Position numbers and translations under genes: made by a program. From Platycnemis pennipes (Eukaryota; Arthropoda; Insecta; Odonata; Platycnemididae), in assembly GCA_933228895.1 (NCBI GenBank), contig OW121852.1, positions 59,128,872 through 59,192,871 of the forward strand: DNA of 64,000 bases, written 5' to 3'. Under the pieces are notes generated by a model that was not told the DNA's origin, made no database searches, and saw only the letters and a list, made by a program, of their open reading frames with translations. Of this stretch, positions 24,088-33,202 are shown piece after piece. Each line of letters opens with the position of its first letter. Position 1 is the stretch's first letter.

Positions 24088-24732
24088 GCAGCAAAAGAGA
24101 AGAGGCCAAAACCAACGTTATACAAGGTAAGCAAAAACTGGAAGAGGTGAAAGAGTTCTGTTACCTGGGATGCAGAGTAACCAACGACGGACGAAACAAG
24201 AAAGAAATAGTCAGTATAATAGCTTAGGCAAAGAGCTCTACCAATAGAAGAACCTACTTACATCTGGAAATACACGCTTAGAAATAAGGAAAAAATTCAT
24301 CAGGATGTACATCTGGAGCATGTTTCTTTACGGCAGTGAGGCATGGACGATGACAGCAGCGGAAAAGAAAAGGGTGGAAGCATTCAAAATGTGGTGCTAC
24401 AGAAGAATTATGAAGATTAAATGGATCAACCGAGTGACAAACGAAGAAGTCTTTAGAAGAGTGGGAGAAAAGAGAAGTCTGCTGACAACCCTAACAAGAA
24501 GAAGGGACAACTTCGTCGGCTATATCTTAAGACACGATGGCCTATGAAGACAATCGTTAAAGGACAAGAGGATGGGAAGGATGGCAAAGGAAGGCCTTAT
24601 GAGATGTACTGAACAAGAGATGAAGGATGTGAAAGAGAAGAAATACGTGAATATGAAGACATTAGCCGATAGAAGAATCGAGTGGAAAGCTGCGTCAAAC
24701 CAATCTGAGGATTTATGACTAATGATGATGAT
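24088..24732 (+). mobile_element. RTE-like fragment nested in LINE copy 2
   Basis: It encodes LEEVKEFCYLGCRVTNDGR, then MYIWSMFLYGSEAWTMTAAE, FKMWCYRRIMKIKWINRVTN and VGYILRHDGL, and ends in ATGATGATG repeats. It has frame breaks and no catalytic region. Flanks are ATGTAGT (24081-24087) and ACGTAGT (24733-24739), a plausible 7-bp target duplication with one change. The host LINE sequence continues on both sides. Confidence 0.8.
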
Positions 24733-24739
24733 ACGTAGT

Positions 24740-24825
24740 ACATATTTGGTGAGAATTCGCCCCCTGCCACACACCTTTATGGTGGCTTGCAGGGTATTAT
24801 GTAGATGTAGATATAAGGGATTGAC
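24740..24825 (+). repeat. LINE copy 2 3' hairpin and (TGTAGA) tail
   Basis: CCCTGC (24762-24767) pairs with GCAGGG (24789-24794), with CACC/GGTG inside. The stem-loop is followed by TATTATGTAGATGTAGATAT. The same module is seen detached elsewhere in the window. Confidence 0.75.
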
Positions 24826-25592
24826 GAGACTATGCACTTACTTCAGCGTCATATTTTAATAATTTTGTCTGCAGTGGTAACCGTAATGAAAATCTTAAGA
24901 TATTCACCCGCAGAACAATTACACAAAAACGGATGGAACGAACGAACAATTACACAAAACTGTAGGAATAATAACGTTATGTAGAGGATTAGGGCTACGG
25001 GAGAATGACGATGAAGAAATGGAAGAATCGAACCATCGGAGACTAGTTACCACAAGAACTAATTGGAAAAAGAGGCCAGTACAAACTCTGTTGAGAAGGA
25101 AACAGGCGCTCTGAGATAATGCTAGTGAGGCCAGGATGGAGAAATTATGGTAGAGACACAGCCAACATATCAATCGTAGTTATCGATAGTTCTGTTTCAG
25201 ACCTCACTAGGTTGCATCATACGAAATTCGTGACAGATAGACTAACTAGTAAAAAGTACAATTGTCTGGCTCTCAAAGAACATACTGCCAGCAATGCCTC
25301 TGCATAATATGTATCGTTAAACGAAGGCAATGGGTGCGTTTGTCATTAGTTAAGCTCCATCACCCATCAGCGCAGGCTACGTGAGTCAAAAGAAAAAATT
25401 AAACTACGGTGCCGGACTAAAAGTTTCTCGTGTAAAACATTACGTTGTGCAAATGGTGGCCAATAGATTGGTGACTTCAACTCCTTTGCTATTTCCTTGA
25501 TTTTAAAGACAGAAAATATCATCCTTTCCTGAAAACCTTTGATATTTACCATGCAATAAAAATTCTTATCTGAGGTTCTCCCGGCGAATAGC
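24826..25592. other. No supported feature
   Basis: No coding unit was recognised. The phrase GAACAATTACACAAAA occurs twice (near 24914 and 24945), a small direct duplication. Confidence 0.4.
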
Positions 25593-25748
25593 TGTGGTGA
25601 AGTCTATTCGGGTCTTCCACCGGGTAAGCTGTTCCATTACTGCCGACGTTTCGGAGACCGAGTCGAGATGGAGAACGACTCGGTCTCCGAAACGTCGGCA
25701 GCAATGGAACAGCTTACCCGGTGGAAGACCCGAATAGACTTCACAACA
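25593..25748. repeat. 73-bp near-perfect inverted repeat with 10-nt loop
   Basis: Arms 25593-25665 and 25676-25748 pair with two mismatches by my reading (25597/25744 region and the ATTACTGCC/GGCAGCAAT position). The centre reads GAGTCG-AGATGGAGAA-CGACTC. The arms carry GACGTTTCGG/CCGAAACGTC, related in spirit to the 14.78-kb repeat. Transcribed in either direction, it would fold as one long hairpin. Minus-strand and plus-strand frames of 76 and 90 codons cross it, but they mirror each other and are not called. Confidence 0.85.
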
Positions 25749-26068
25749 AAATTCATATCGAACACATAGATAAATGGTTCGCATCAACACAACCAATAAT
25801 TCAAGTAGGTATTAAGTTTACGTTAAGCACATGTGTACTCGGACAGCCGGCGTTGCTACGGAAGCATGGCGCTGTGGCGGATTATGAGAAGTGGCTCTGG
25901 ACCCTCTGGACTGGCTGCGTAAACCTCCAGACACCCATCAGTCACAAATTTGACTCGTTTTCACGGCCGCTGATTCGGTACGTGCACAATTGAATGTCGA
26001 CGCGCGAGAAATAATGAAATATTTTATCACACAACCGTGAATTTTCTAGGCTTCAAATTGTCGAGTCC

Positions 26069-26202
26069 TTTCTGAATTAAGATCCTAGCTCCACATCGAT
26101 CGTCGATTAGCACTGGACAGAAAATAAAGAGCAGGTTTCTGAATTAAGTTCCTAACTCCACATCGATCGTCGATTAGCACCGAACAGAAAATAAAAAGCA
26201 GG
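26069..26202. repeat. Tandem duplication, 2 x 67 bp
   Basis: The unit starting TTTCTGAATTAAG (26069) repeats at 26136. It includes CCACATCGATCGTCGATTAG and ACAGAAAATAAA, with few differences. It lies 18 bp left of the piggyBac insertion site. Confidence 0.85.
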
Positions 26203-26223
26203 CTGGTTTCAACAGATTGTTAA

Positions 26224-26237
26224 CCCATTCACCACGG
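26224..26237. repeat. piggyBac left terminal inverted repeat
   Basis: CCCATTCACCACGG next to TTAA at 26220-26223. It pairs with the right end, with mismatches at positions 10 and 11. Confidence 0.9.
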
Positions 26238-26376
26238 CTTGTAAAATGTGAACTGATGCGAGTAACTAATTCTTTTTCCTTTATATTTACATACATTAAT
26301 GCATTTTAATAGTAAAAAAAGGTTGAAATATTTATTTATTTTTTAATTGATTCATTTTAATAACTTTAAACCTGGT

Positions 26377-26390
26377 CCGCCGAACGGCGG
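26377..26390. repeat. Left subterminal palindrome of the piggyBac element
   Basis: CCGCCG-AA-CGGCGG, a perfect 6-bp palindrome in otherwise AT-rich DNA. Its GC-rich type is mirrored at the right end, as for transposase-binding subterminal repeats. Confidence 0.7.
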
Positions 26391-26929
26391 GCCCCCGCCA
26401 CTGGGTAATTAAGGTGTAGGGGCAGGGTATGCAACCCCGAATCACTTATCATTATATTTTTGTAAAAATTTCTCTTCTCGTCTGGGTTTTCTATCCCTAA
26501 GCGTTTGCAAAGTGGAATAATTAACGGAGAAAGTCTCCCGAATACTGGAATTTGATAATATTGTAGACGTAATGATAAAATATTTTCCGTAGAGGTATGA
26601 CACGGCTCATAATACTAGTTTTACTATGTTTTTTAGGTGATGCATTCGAAAGAAACATATTACTTTTAGCAATTACGTGAAATGAAATATATCTTCAAGT
26701 GTTTTCCACAGTGGATGCCTATTACTAGAAGAAAACAGTGCCACAAAAGAAAGAACGCATTGTATTTAGCTATTCAAAAACAATACATTGCAACGGAAAA
26801 CAATCGGCAATAAAATTTAGTCGTCACCAGCATTTTCAGGAGCGTAATCCCCACGCTTGGTGAGGATCTACTTTAAAGTTTTGCTGTATGGATTTAAAAA
26901 AATTAAACGTGCAATATTGTTTACAAAAG

Positions 26930-26935
26930 TTTATT
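26930..26935 (-). terminator. Polyadenylation signal of the transposase transcript
   Basis: TTTATT on the plus strand, read as AATAAA on the minus strand about 70 nt after the transposase stop and still inside the element. Confidence 0.6.
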
Positions 26936-27006
26936 GAATTTTTTACCAACAAACTGTATATATTGCATGAATTAAGAAATCTTTTGACAAATTGAAAATT
27001 TTTACA

Positions 27007-28722
27007 TTAATATTTATGAAAAATTCGGAAACAAGGCTCAAGGCAAAGGCCAGGCTCCCCTTCACAATCGACACAATGATATTGTACATCTTTCCTCTGT
27101 CCTGTCTTAGAGCAATGGCGACACATTTTTCTTTTTGCTCTATTGCCTTTGTCAGTTTCGGGATTATATATCCTGCTAGGTAAATGAATTTTTACAATGC
27201 TTGATGGTGATGGAGTTTTTGGCTGTGGAACTTCACATTTATATATTAGTTGTCGTATCACGGCCTCACGGAATTTCTCCAGAGATGTTGCATTACCACT
27301 ATAGTTTTTGTGCAGCAAAAATGAGTTGTTTAACATTATGTGAATAATTCGAAATCCCAATCGAATATACCACCGTAAAGTTTTCCTGTCAAAATTGTAG
27401 TAAGAGATCAGTTGATCGGCCTTATCAACTCCCCCCATATTTTTGTTATATTGGGCCACCACACATGGTTTTCTTGATTCCTTCCCCCTTCTATTCGTCA
27501 CAGAAATAATGTCACCATTGAACTCCGTGGAAATGGTGAGGACATCCCTCCTGTCTTTCCATTTTGTTACACAAAGTCCTTCATCCGTGAACTCGGAGTA
27601 AACTTCCCCTTTTTTTAATTTCTTATGTATTACATTTGCAGGGTTTCCTTTTCGTGATGGTCGAAGGATGCCCGAAGTAAAAATTTTCTTTTTCAATAAA
27701 TCGCTAGACAAGGCCACGCTATTATAATAACTGTCCATATAAACAGCATGTCCAACATTCATGTAGCTTTTCAACAACTTTTTTACCACTTTTTCCGTGT
27801 GATTGACCCCACCAACCTCTTGGTCTCCGGAACCTGTGTATACATATGGTTTTAGAACAAATCCGTTTGGCTCACACAACATGAACAGTTTAATACCGTA
27901 TTTATGCCTTTTATTCAGTATAAATTGTCGAAAAGAGAGCCTCCCACGCCACATTACTAATGATTCATCTAAAGATAAATTTTTGAATGGGTAATAAACT
28001 TTGTCAATATTTCTTTCGAATAAGTCTAACAAGGGCCTGATTTTGTACAAAGGGTCCGTTGGCTTAGGCTCACCCTCTTGGGCATTTCGTCCAAAGTGGA
28101 TCGACCTTAAAATTTGCAAAAATCTATCCCTCGACATTACCTTTGGGAAATTCGGGTGGTCATACATGTCATCCTTCCGCCAATAATCTTGGATTTTATT
28201 TAGTCTAATGCTCCCCATATGGTACAACAATCCTAAAAATCTTTCAATCTCATCCCGAGAAATGTCTTGCCACTTTTTGGCTCGTGATTTAACATAGCTT
28301 GGTTTTTGAAAGAGGGTTTTTCCATTTATATTACTTTCAGTTCGTATTAAATTAAAAAACTCCTCATCGGCCAAAAGTTTAAAGTAGTCAAAAGGTTTAC
28401 TACCGGGATTACCTGCCTTTAGTCCAGGATCCCCACTAAAGTCAATATCCTTGGCTGCAATTTTATTAAAGTACCAAACAATAGGGTTCCCAACAGTAGG
28501 TACAGGCTCTACTTCAAGGGCTGAATGATCTTCGTCATCCTCTGTGCTTGACTCTGCATCATCAGGTACCTCAAATTCTGATCCACTGTCACTAGACATG
28601 TCCTCTGCTTCCTCTTCCATTAGCATACGAATAATTTCGTCATCATGAGTTTCTCTCCCATCTCCCTCATATGCTCTCCTTCGTTTTCCACAAATACTAG
28701 AGGTTGAGGGGATGGAATTCAT
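27007..28722 (-). CDS. piggyBac transposase (DDE_Tnp_1_7), intact, 571 aa
   Basis: Cut-and-paste transposase that excises at TTAA and reinserts there. Residues 1-75 are acidic and disordered (SSDSGSEFEVPDDAESSTED). Residues about 80-230 match the N-terminal part of the family (ISRDEIERFLGLLYHMG, DRFLQILRSIHF). The catalytic aspartates are D252 (LSLDESLV), D330 (YMDSYYNS) and D433/D436 (GGVDKADQ); the 78-residue gap between the first two equals that of the moth piggyBac enzyme (268 and 346). Residues 534-564 form a cysteine-rich cross-brace finger (CRHC..CVDC..C..C) used to bind the ends. There is no frameshift or stop, and length is normal. A splice acceptor lies three bases before the ATG. 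It is the only intact protein gene in the window. Confidence 0.96.
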   Translation of the reverse strand: MNSIPSTSSICGKRRRAYEGDGRETHDDEIIRMLMEEEAEDMSSDSGSEFEVPDDAESSTEDDEDHSALEVEPVPTVGNPIVWYFNKIAAKDIDFSGDPGLKAGNPGSKPFDYFKLLADEEFFNLIRTESNINGKTLFQKPSYVKSRAKKWQDISRDEIERFLGLLYHMGSIRLNKIQDYWRKDDMYDHPNFPKVMSRDRFLQILRSIHFGRNAQEGEPKPTDPLYKIRPLLDLFERNIDKVYYPFKNLSLDESLVMWRGRLSFRQFILNKRHKYGIKLFMLCEPNGFVLKPYVYTGSGDQEVGGVNHTEKVVKKLLKSYMNVGHAVYMDSYYNSVALSSDLLKKKIFTSGILRPSRKGNPANVIHKKLKKGEVYSEFTDEGLCVTKWKDRRDVLTISTEFNGDIISVTNRRGKESRKPCVVAQYNKNMGGVDKADQLISYYNFDRKTLRWYIRLGFRIIHIMLNNSFLLHKNYSGNATSLEKFREAVIRQLIYKCEVPQPKTPSPSSIVKIHLPSRIYNPETDKGNRAKRKMCRHCSKTGQRKDVQYHCVDCEGEPGLCLEPCFRIFHKY

Positions 28723-28725
28723 ATT

Positions 28726-29083
28726 CTGGAAAGTGGCATTTTAAAGATGATAAATAAGTAAATATAAAATAGGTAATGGAATTGAAGCCAAAAACATTTT
28801 CATTAAAATTATAAGTAATGAATGATGATATTTTATTTCATGAGACATTAGAAAAATTTCCCTTAATTTCATTTTTATAGGGTACAGAAAGCAATACAGT
28901 GAAGAATAATTTCATAATTACCTCTCTCCTTCGAGTAAATATATCGAAAGCGTCACTATTCAAGAGCAGGAATATCAGGACAGATCACAGATAGACACTG
29001 AAAAAATAGATTTTAATGATATATTGCGTATCCTACAAGGGACCATAGCAAAATAAACTGATATATTGAGATATAATGCTTAC
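28726..29083 (-). other. Probable 5'UTR intron of the transposase gene
   Basis: On the minus strand GTGAAAG/GTAAGCATT gives a strong donor (intron from 29083), and CCACTTTCCAG/AAT an acceptor at 28726-28727, three bases before the ATG. The 358-bp interval is AT-rich. Other GTATTATC donors occur in the tandem repeats upstream, so alternative leader exons are possible. Confidence 0.45.
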
Positions 29084-29221
29084 CTTTCACAGGAGTACAG
29101 TTTTCATCACGGCTACATGATATGATGAAGAAGAATAAACTTGCTCCAACAATTGAAAGGTGCAATCTCACATAATATGGATATTGAGCGGGTTTTATGT
29201 TGAAGAAACGAAGACGAACCT

Positions 29222-29694
29222 CACCGCTCGACAACTGTACCTTACTGAATCACGGCAGCAAAAATATGTTACATTGAATGTGAAACGGCTAAGGAATATA
29301 TACAATGTACGGTAACAGATAATACTTGAAGCGCAAATTTTAAAACCCTAAGTCGTTACATTGCCTGGACATATCGCGAGGTTTCAATGAAAAAAATAAA
29401 AAAAAGCTCACCACTTGACAATTGTAGAAGTAGTGAAACACGACAGCAAAAATATACTAAATTAAAAGAGAAATGTCTAAGCAGTATATACAATGTGAGA
29501 AAAAGATAATACCTGAGGACAGAAACATTTAACAATTTGAGGTCATTACATTGTCTGCAAATTTCGAATGGTTCCAAATAAAAAATAAAAACGAAGCTCG
29601 CCACTAGATAACTGTAGCAATAATGAAACACGACAGAAGAAATGAGTTACATTGTGCAGGAAACGGCAAAGAAATATATACAACATACGGTAGG
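29222..29694. repeat. Three tandem ~187-190 bp repeats inside the piggyBac element
   Basis: The units start at 29222, 29409 and 29599 with CACCGCTCGACAACTGTA, CACCACTTGACAATTGTA and CGCCACTAGATAACTGTA. Each carries ACGACAG/ACGGCAG, a TATATACAA block and, in the first two, GATAATAC.TGA. They sit between the right terminus and the putative leader exon, in promoter position. Confidence 0.8.
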
Positions 29695-29703
29695 GTGCCA
29701 CTT

Positions 29704-29777
29704 CCCGCCGAGTGGCGGGTCCCGTTCTTGATTGCCGCATGCTACCCCGCCACTCGGCGGGGTCCGATGTGAATGGG
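29704..29777. repeat. piggyBac right end: nested palindromes and terminal repeat
   Basis: CCCGCC-GAGT-GGCGGG (29704-29719) and CCCCGCC-ACTC-GGCGGGG (29745-29762) are each hairpins and also inverted copies of one another. The terminal repeat lies at 29764-29777, followed by TTAA (29778-29781). Confidence 0.85.
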
Positions 29778-29833
29778 TTAATCCGCCAATATGCATCCCG
29801 AGAGAATACGTGAGATTTTGAACGTGGTACATC

Positions 29834-30415
29834 TTGTTGCCGAGGGAGAATCAGATGAGTTCATTCCATGTAATATGGATTCAAGCTATTTTGCGGAATA
29901 ACTGCAGTTTAAATCCATCCCCGAATCACGAATGCTCTCATCAAAGGGGGAAAGCATGGGTCGCAGCGCAAGGAAGTTATTCCAACGGCAATCCCCACGT
30001 GACATTGGAAAGAATCCGATGGGAGAAAAGAGGAGGACATTGTCCGAGGATTGATGAGGAGAAAAAGCACGGGAGGCGAGCAGGCGGGGACGATGATGGA
30101 TGCTGCTCCCAAGAGTGGCGCAGAGCGATTTTGGCGCGATCTAGATCAGCGGAGGACCGGATTCCGTGTTATCCGGGCCATTTGGCGGGACACGGGAGGC
30201 AGACACGGCGATTTCGAGGTACACAACCGCGTTCGGCCTTCCCTCTTCCAAAGCGGGAGATGATTGCTGGGGCCCCGTTTTCGGTGTTGATGCTTTCCAA
30301 GTTGCAAGATGAGGTAATATTTGAAGCTACCAATGAGATTTATCATACACAGGTTTGTATCATAAATTGTTACTGTAGTCAGACGACCAATGGGTTAGAC
30401 GATTGGCACAAATAA
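29834..30415 (+). CDS. Unassigned 193-codon open frame, doubtful
   Basis: The frame starts 52 bp right of the piggyBac site in a GC-rich block (about 29830-30330). The translation is rich in Arg, Gly and Cys (EKKHGRRAGGDDDGCCSQEW), without hydrophobic core periodicity, signal peptide or known motif. Other frames in the same block are also open for 60-70 codons, which points to base composition rather than selection. A conserved non-coding or regulatory block is at least as likely. Confidence 0.12.
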   Translation: MLPRENQMSSFHVIWIQAILRNNCSLNPSPNHECSHQRGKAWVAAQGSYSNGNPHVTLERIRWEKRGGHCPRIDEEKKHGRRAGGDDDGCCSQEWRRAILARSRSAEDRIPCYPGHLAGHGRQTRRFRGTQPRSAFPLPKREMIAGAPFSVLMLSKLQDEVIFEATNEIYHTQVCIINCYCSQTTNGLDDWHK

Positions 30416-30465
30416 GATTAGATGGATCACTGGACATAGGTATAAGTCCCATTGAGATCGGAGTG

Positions 30466-30557
30466 CAGAGTGACATTTAAATAGTGAGTGAGATTTAAAA
30501 TAGTGATTGATTTTATAGTGATTGATTTTAAATAGTGAGTGAGATTTAAATAGTGCA
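30466..30557. repeat. Short tandem repeat, GTGATTGATTTTA / GTGAGTGAGATTTAAA units
   Basis: At least five imperfect units of TAGTGA(G/T)TGA(G/T)ATTTAAA arranged head to tail, just left of an RTE-like fragment. Confidence 0.7.
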
Positions 30558-30574
30558 CTTTATTTTTCCGAAAG

Positions 30575-31051
30575 ATATTCGTAGGCGTGAACTAATGACT
30601 AAACAGTTTATCAGAACATACATCTGGAGCGTGTTTCTTTACGGCAGTGAGGCATGGACGATGAGAGCAGCGGAAAAGAAAAGGGTGGATGCATTCGAAA
30701 TGTGGTGCTGCAGAAGAATGCTGAAGATTAAATGGATCGACCGAGTAAGTAAAGAGGAAGTCCTAAGAAAAGTAGGAGAAAAGAGAAGTGACTGAAAACT
30801 CTAAAAAGAAGAAGGGACAACTTAATCGGCCATATCTTGAGACATGATGGCTTGATGAAGACTATCGTCGAGGGAAAAGTGAACGGGAAGATTGGAAAAG
30901 GCAGCCCTAGTATGAGATGCATGGAACAGGTTGTGAAGGATGTAAAAGAGAAGAATTACGTCACAATGAAAAGGTTGGCCGATAAAAGAATCGAGTGGAA
31001 AGCTGCATCAAACCAATCCTAGGATTTTTGACTAATGATGATGATGATGAG
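30575..31051 (+). mobile_element. RTE-like non-LTR C-terminal remnant
   Basis: It encodes FIRTYIWSVFLYGSEAWTMR, then FEMWCCRRMLKIKWIDRVSK and EEVLRKVGEKRSD before a frame break. It continues RHDGLMKTIVEGKVNGKIGK and a basic tail, and ends in ATGATGATGATGATG. It is the best preserved of the RTE-like copies. It is followed directly by a SINE. Confidence 0.8.
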
Positions 31052-31249
31052 ATCGGAGAAAGGGTGGAGAGAAACCCGGCGTCGGCATCTGTTAGCGAAA
31101 TCCTCAAGGTCCACAGCTCTTAAGATCCTATAGACTCATAGAGAACTCTTTGAAGTGCTCTCCACACTAGACTAAAGGACCGAGTTTTCACAAAACAAAA
31201 CTCTCTCTCCGCCGGGATTCATACCTTTACTCTCCGGATGGAAGGCAGG
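31052..31249 (-). repeat. tRNA-derived SINE copy, diverged
   Basis: The family sequence GGGTGGAGAGAAACCCGGCG and TCGGCATCTGTTAGCG is followed by an internally altered body. The B-box complement GCCGGGATTCATACC lies near 31212. Confidence 0.7.
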
Positions 31250-33194
31250 TTAAAAATTTAACAGAAAATATTGGTCTAGCACCTCTATGAATAATTTCCC
31301 ACGCACATTATCATTCAGGCCCATATCAATAGAAGATGCGAGGAGCATACTCTGTTTTGCTTCAAGAAACACTCTACAGGTCGACTCACCTAGCGTGGCA
31401 AATTGAAGAAACGTTTTTGAATAAAACCATTCCAGAAATCTCAATCGATCGTTCACAAAAGACAAAAGTTGTATTCGGGATTTGGGTTCGCATTTTGGTC
31501 AGTGCACTGGCTGAATTCGAATATATTTTTCAGCAGTATACTAGTCCTTTCTTGCATGCACGTTGAGGAGGACTTCAACTTCAGTTTTCGGTCCGTCGAA
31601 TGGAACTTTAAATTGTGCAACCCTAGAAGTCTTCCGTTAAGAGCATGTTAATGCTGGCGCTAGGCTTTACTTACTTCCTTCCTTCCTGCCCCTTCCCTAC
31701 TTGAGCTATGTCCTCTTCCCATAAACCAACACAACCTCAATGATGCCAGATGACTCATCATTCGCTTCCTCTAATAGCATCAACAATAACTTAAGCTGAG
31801 TTCACTCAGCTATTTGATCGTTCAAATAGTCTATACAATTTTTAAACATAGAAATCGATTGCCATCCCAATTGCATTCGTTCATCAACCAGCTGCTTTTT
31901 GGTGAAATCATGATCATAGAAAAAATACTTGAATAATCTATACAAAAAATTCAACTAATCACACAATCGCTCACTCTTCTAGACCGTTTGTACCATTATT
32001 CTAGTAATGCAAGAGAAACGATACTTTGACCAGCTTCTTCAGTTATTAAATATTTATATCTTTCCAAAACTGAATATGTTCTTCCTCGTTCCTCTTGACT
32101 TTTAAATTTGAGCAAAGTTAATAACTGACTTTAAGGAACAAGGACGTCGTCAGAAGTTCTCTGATTGATACAAAAACTACTAGGCTTATGGATGTGGCTC
32201 GCCCTACACACATCAATCGTGGCGAGGTGAGAAGGGTTTGGGTATGACCTGCAGGACTGGTGGGACTCGTGAAATTCCCACGCTAGGGCCAGCCATGTTG
32301 ATCAAACACTAGGAGCCGGAAGAAAAGTAACACATGCAGCGTCTGCTCCTCGATATGACGTTGACAAAAAGCATCTCACCCCAGTTACGAAGCCGTGTGC
32401 TTAAATCGTTCGATATTAATTTCGAAACGTAACTGATGACACACTCTTATGATTTTAAGTTTCGTTCGAGATTAATCCGCGCCAGAATTAATCCTCAAGA
32501 TTCACGATAGGATGTAATATATGTAATTACAAAATACATGCCACACCTCAGGTCGGGTTGGGAAGACTTTCAATTTACGTTTCGAAAAAATTCACTCATG
32601 TCCGACTCTCCACATAAAGAGGTGAAATCTTAGAGTGCCCTCTGAAGATGTTATGAAAAGGATTACAGCCTTTAGCGTACGAAACAAATCAATCAATGCC
32701 AATGGTATTATTTAAGACCGATTTAGAATTCCATCATCCGATTATATACATATTATTGAAGGATTTCTCCATTTTCAGGTGAAATAAATCTGACTCATAA
32801 TTACCTTAATTAGCAGGATATTGTAGAATATTGTTTCATGCGATTACTAGCACAGGTCACAAGTTTGAAACATCAGATACGTTTTCATGATAAGAATCGA
32901 GAATAAGTGTCCGGCCATAGCTAACAGAAAGAACATGAGCACCAAGAAACCTTAAGAAAAATTAAGCCTCAATAACTTTGCTAGCTCTTGTAATTCATAC
33001 GCATCTACTCTCAGTGGAGTTAAAAATGAGGAAAACCCAAATAAACGAAAAAGGATTGTGATATATTTATTTGGCTCTTAGCAAAGGGAGATTAATCTTC
33101 ATCAATTCAACGAGTCTTCGGGCTTTTTATTGCAAGAGTTCCATTGGGCACTATAAAAAGTATATCCACCTGAAGTATTAAGGGACGTTTTAGG
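31250..33194. other. No supported gene
   Basis: AT-rich. A CTGAAGA...ACGAAAC pair near 32642-32686 resembles the hammerhead-like motifs listed elsewhere, but without a clear stem. Confidence 0.4.
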
Positions 33195-33202
33195 TTCTAG
33201 AC

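Larger units (their letters stand above)
26224..29777 (-). mobile_element. Complete piggyBac-type DNA transposon, 3554 bp
   Basis: TTAA flanks both ends (26220-26223 and 29778-29781), the piggyBac target duplication. The left end CCCATTCACCACGG and the inward-read right end CCCATTCACATCGG match at 12 of 14 positions. Inside lie GC-rich subterminal palindromes on both sides, a 571-residue transposase on the minus strand, an AATAAA beyond its stop, a probable 5'UTR intron, and three tandem repeats near the 5' end. No interruption was seen, so this looks like a young, potentially autonomous copy. Removing it leaves the simple target GATTGTTAATCCGCC. Confidence 0.93.

Noticed and set aside
25593..25748. 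Reading the large inverted repeat as an active hammerhead ribozyme
   Set aside because: GAAACGTC is present but no CUGAnGA core precedes the stem; the symmetric GTTTC occupies that place.
25566..25993. Opposing 76- and 90-codon frames
   Set aside because: Both are generated by the large inverted repeat and its edge; the mirrored frames are not independent evidence.
26440..26930. Additional coding sequence in the left part of the piggyBac element
   Set aside because: AT-rich, stops in all frames; reads as 3'UTR and subterminal DNA.
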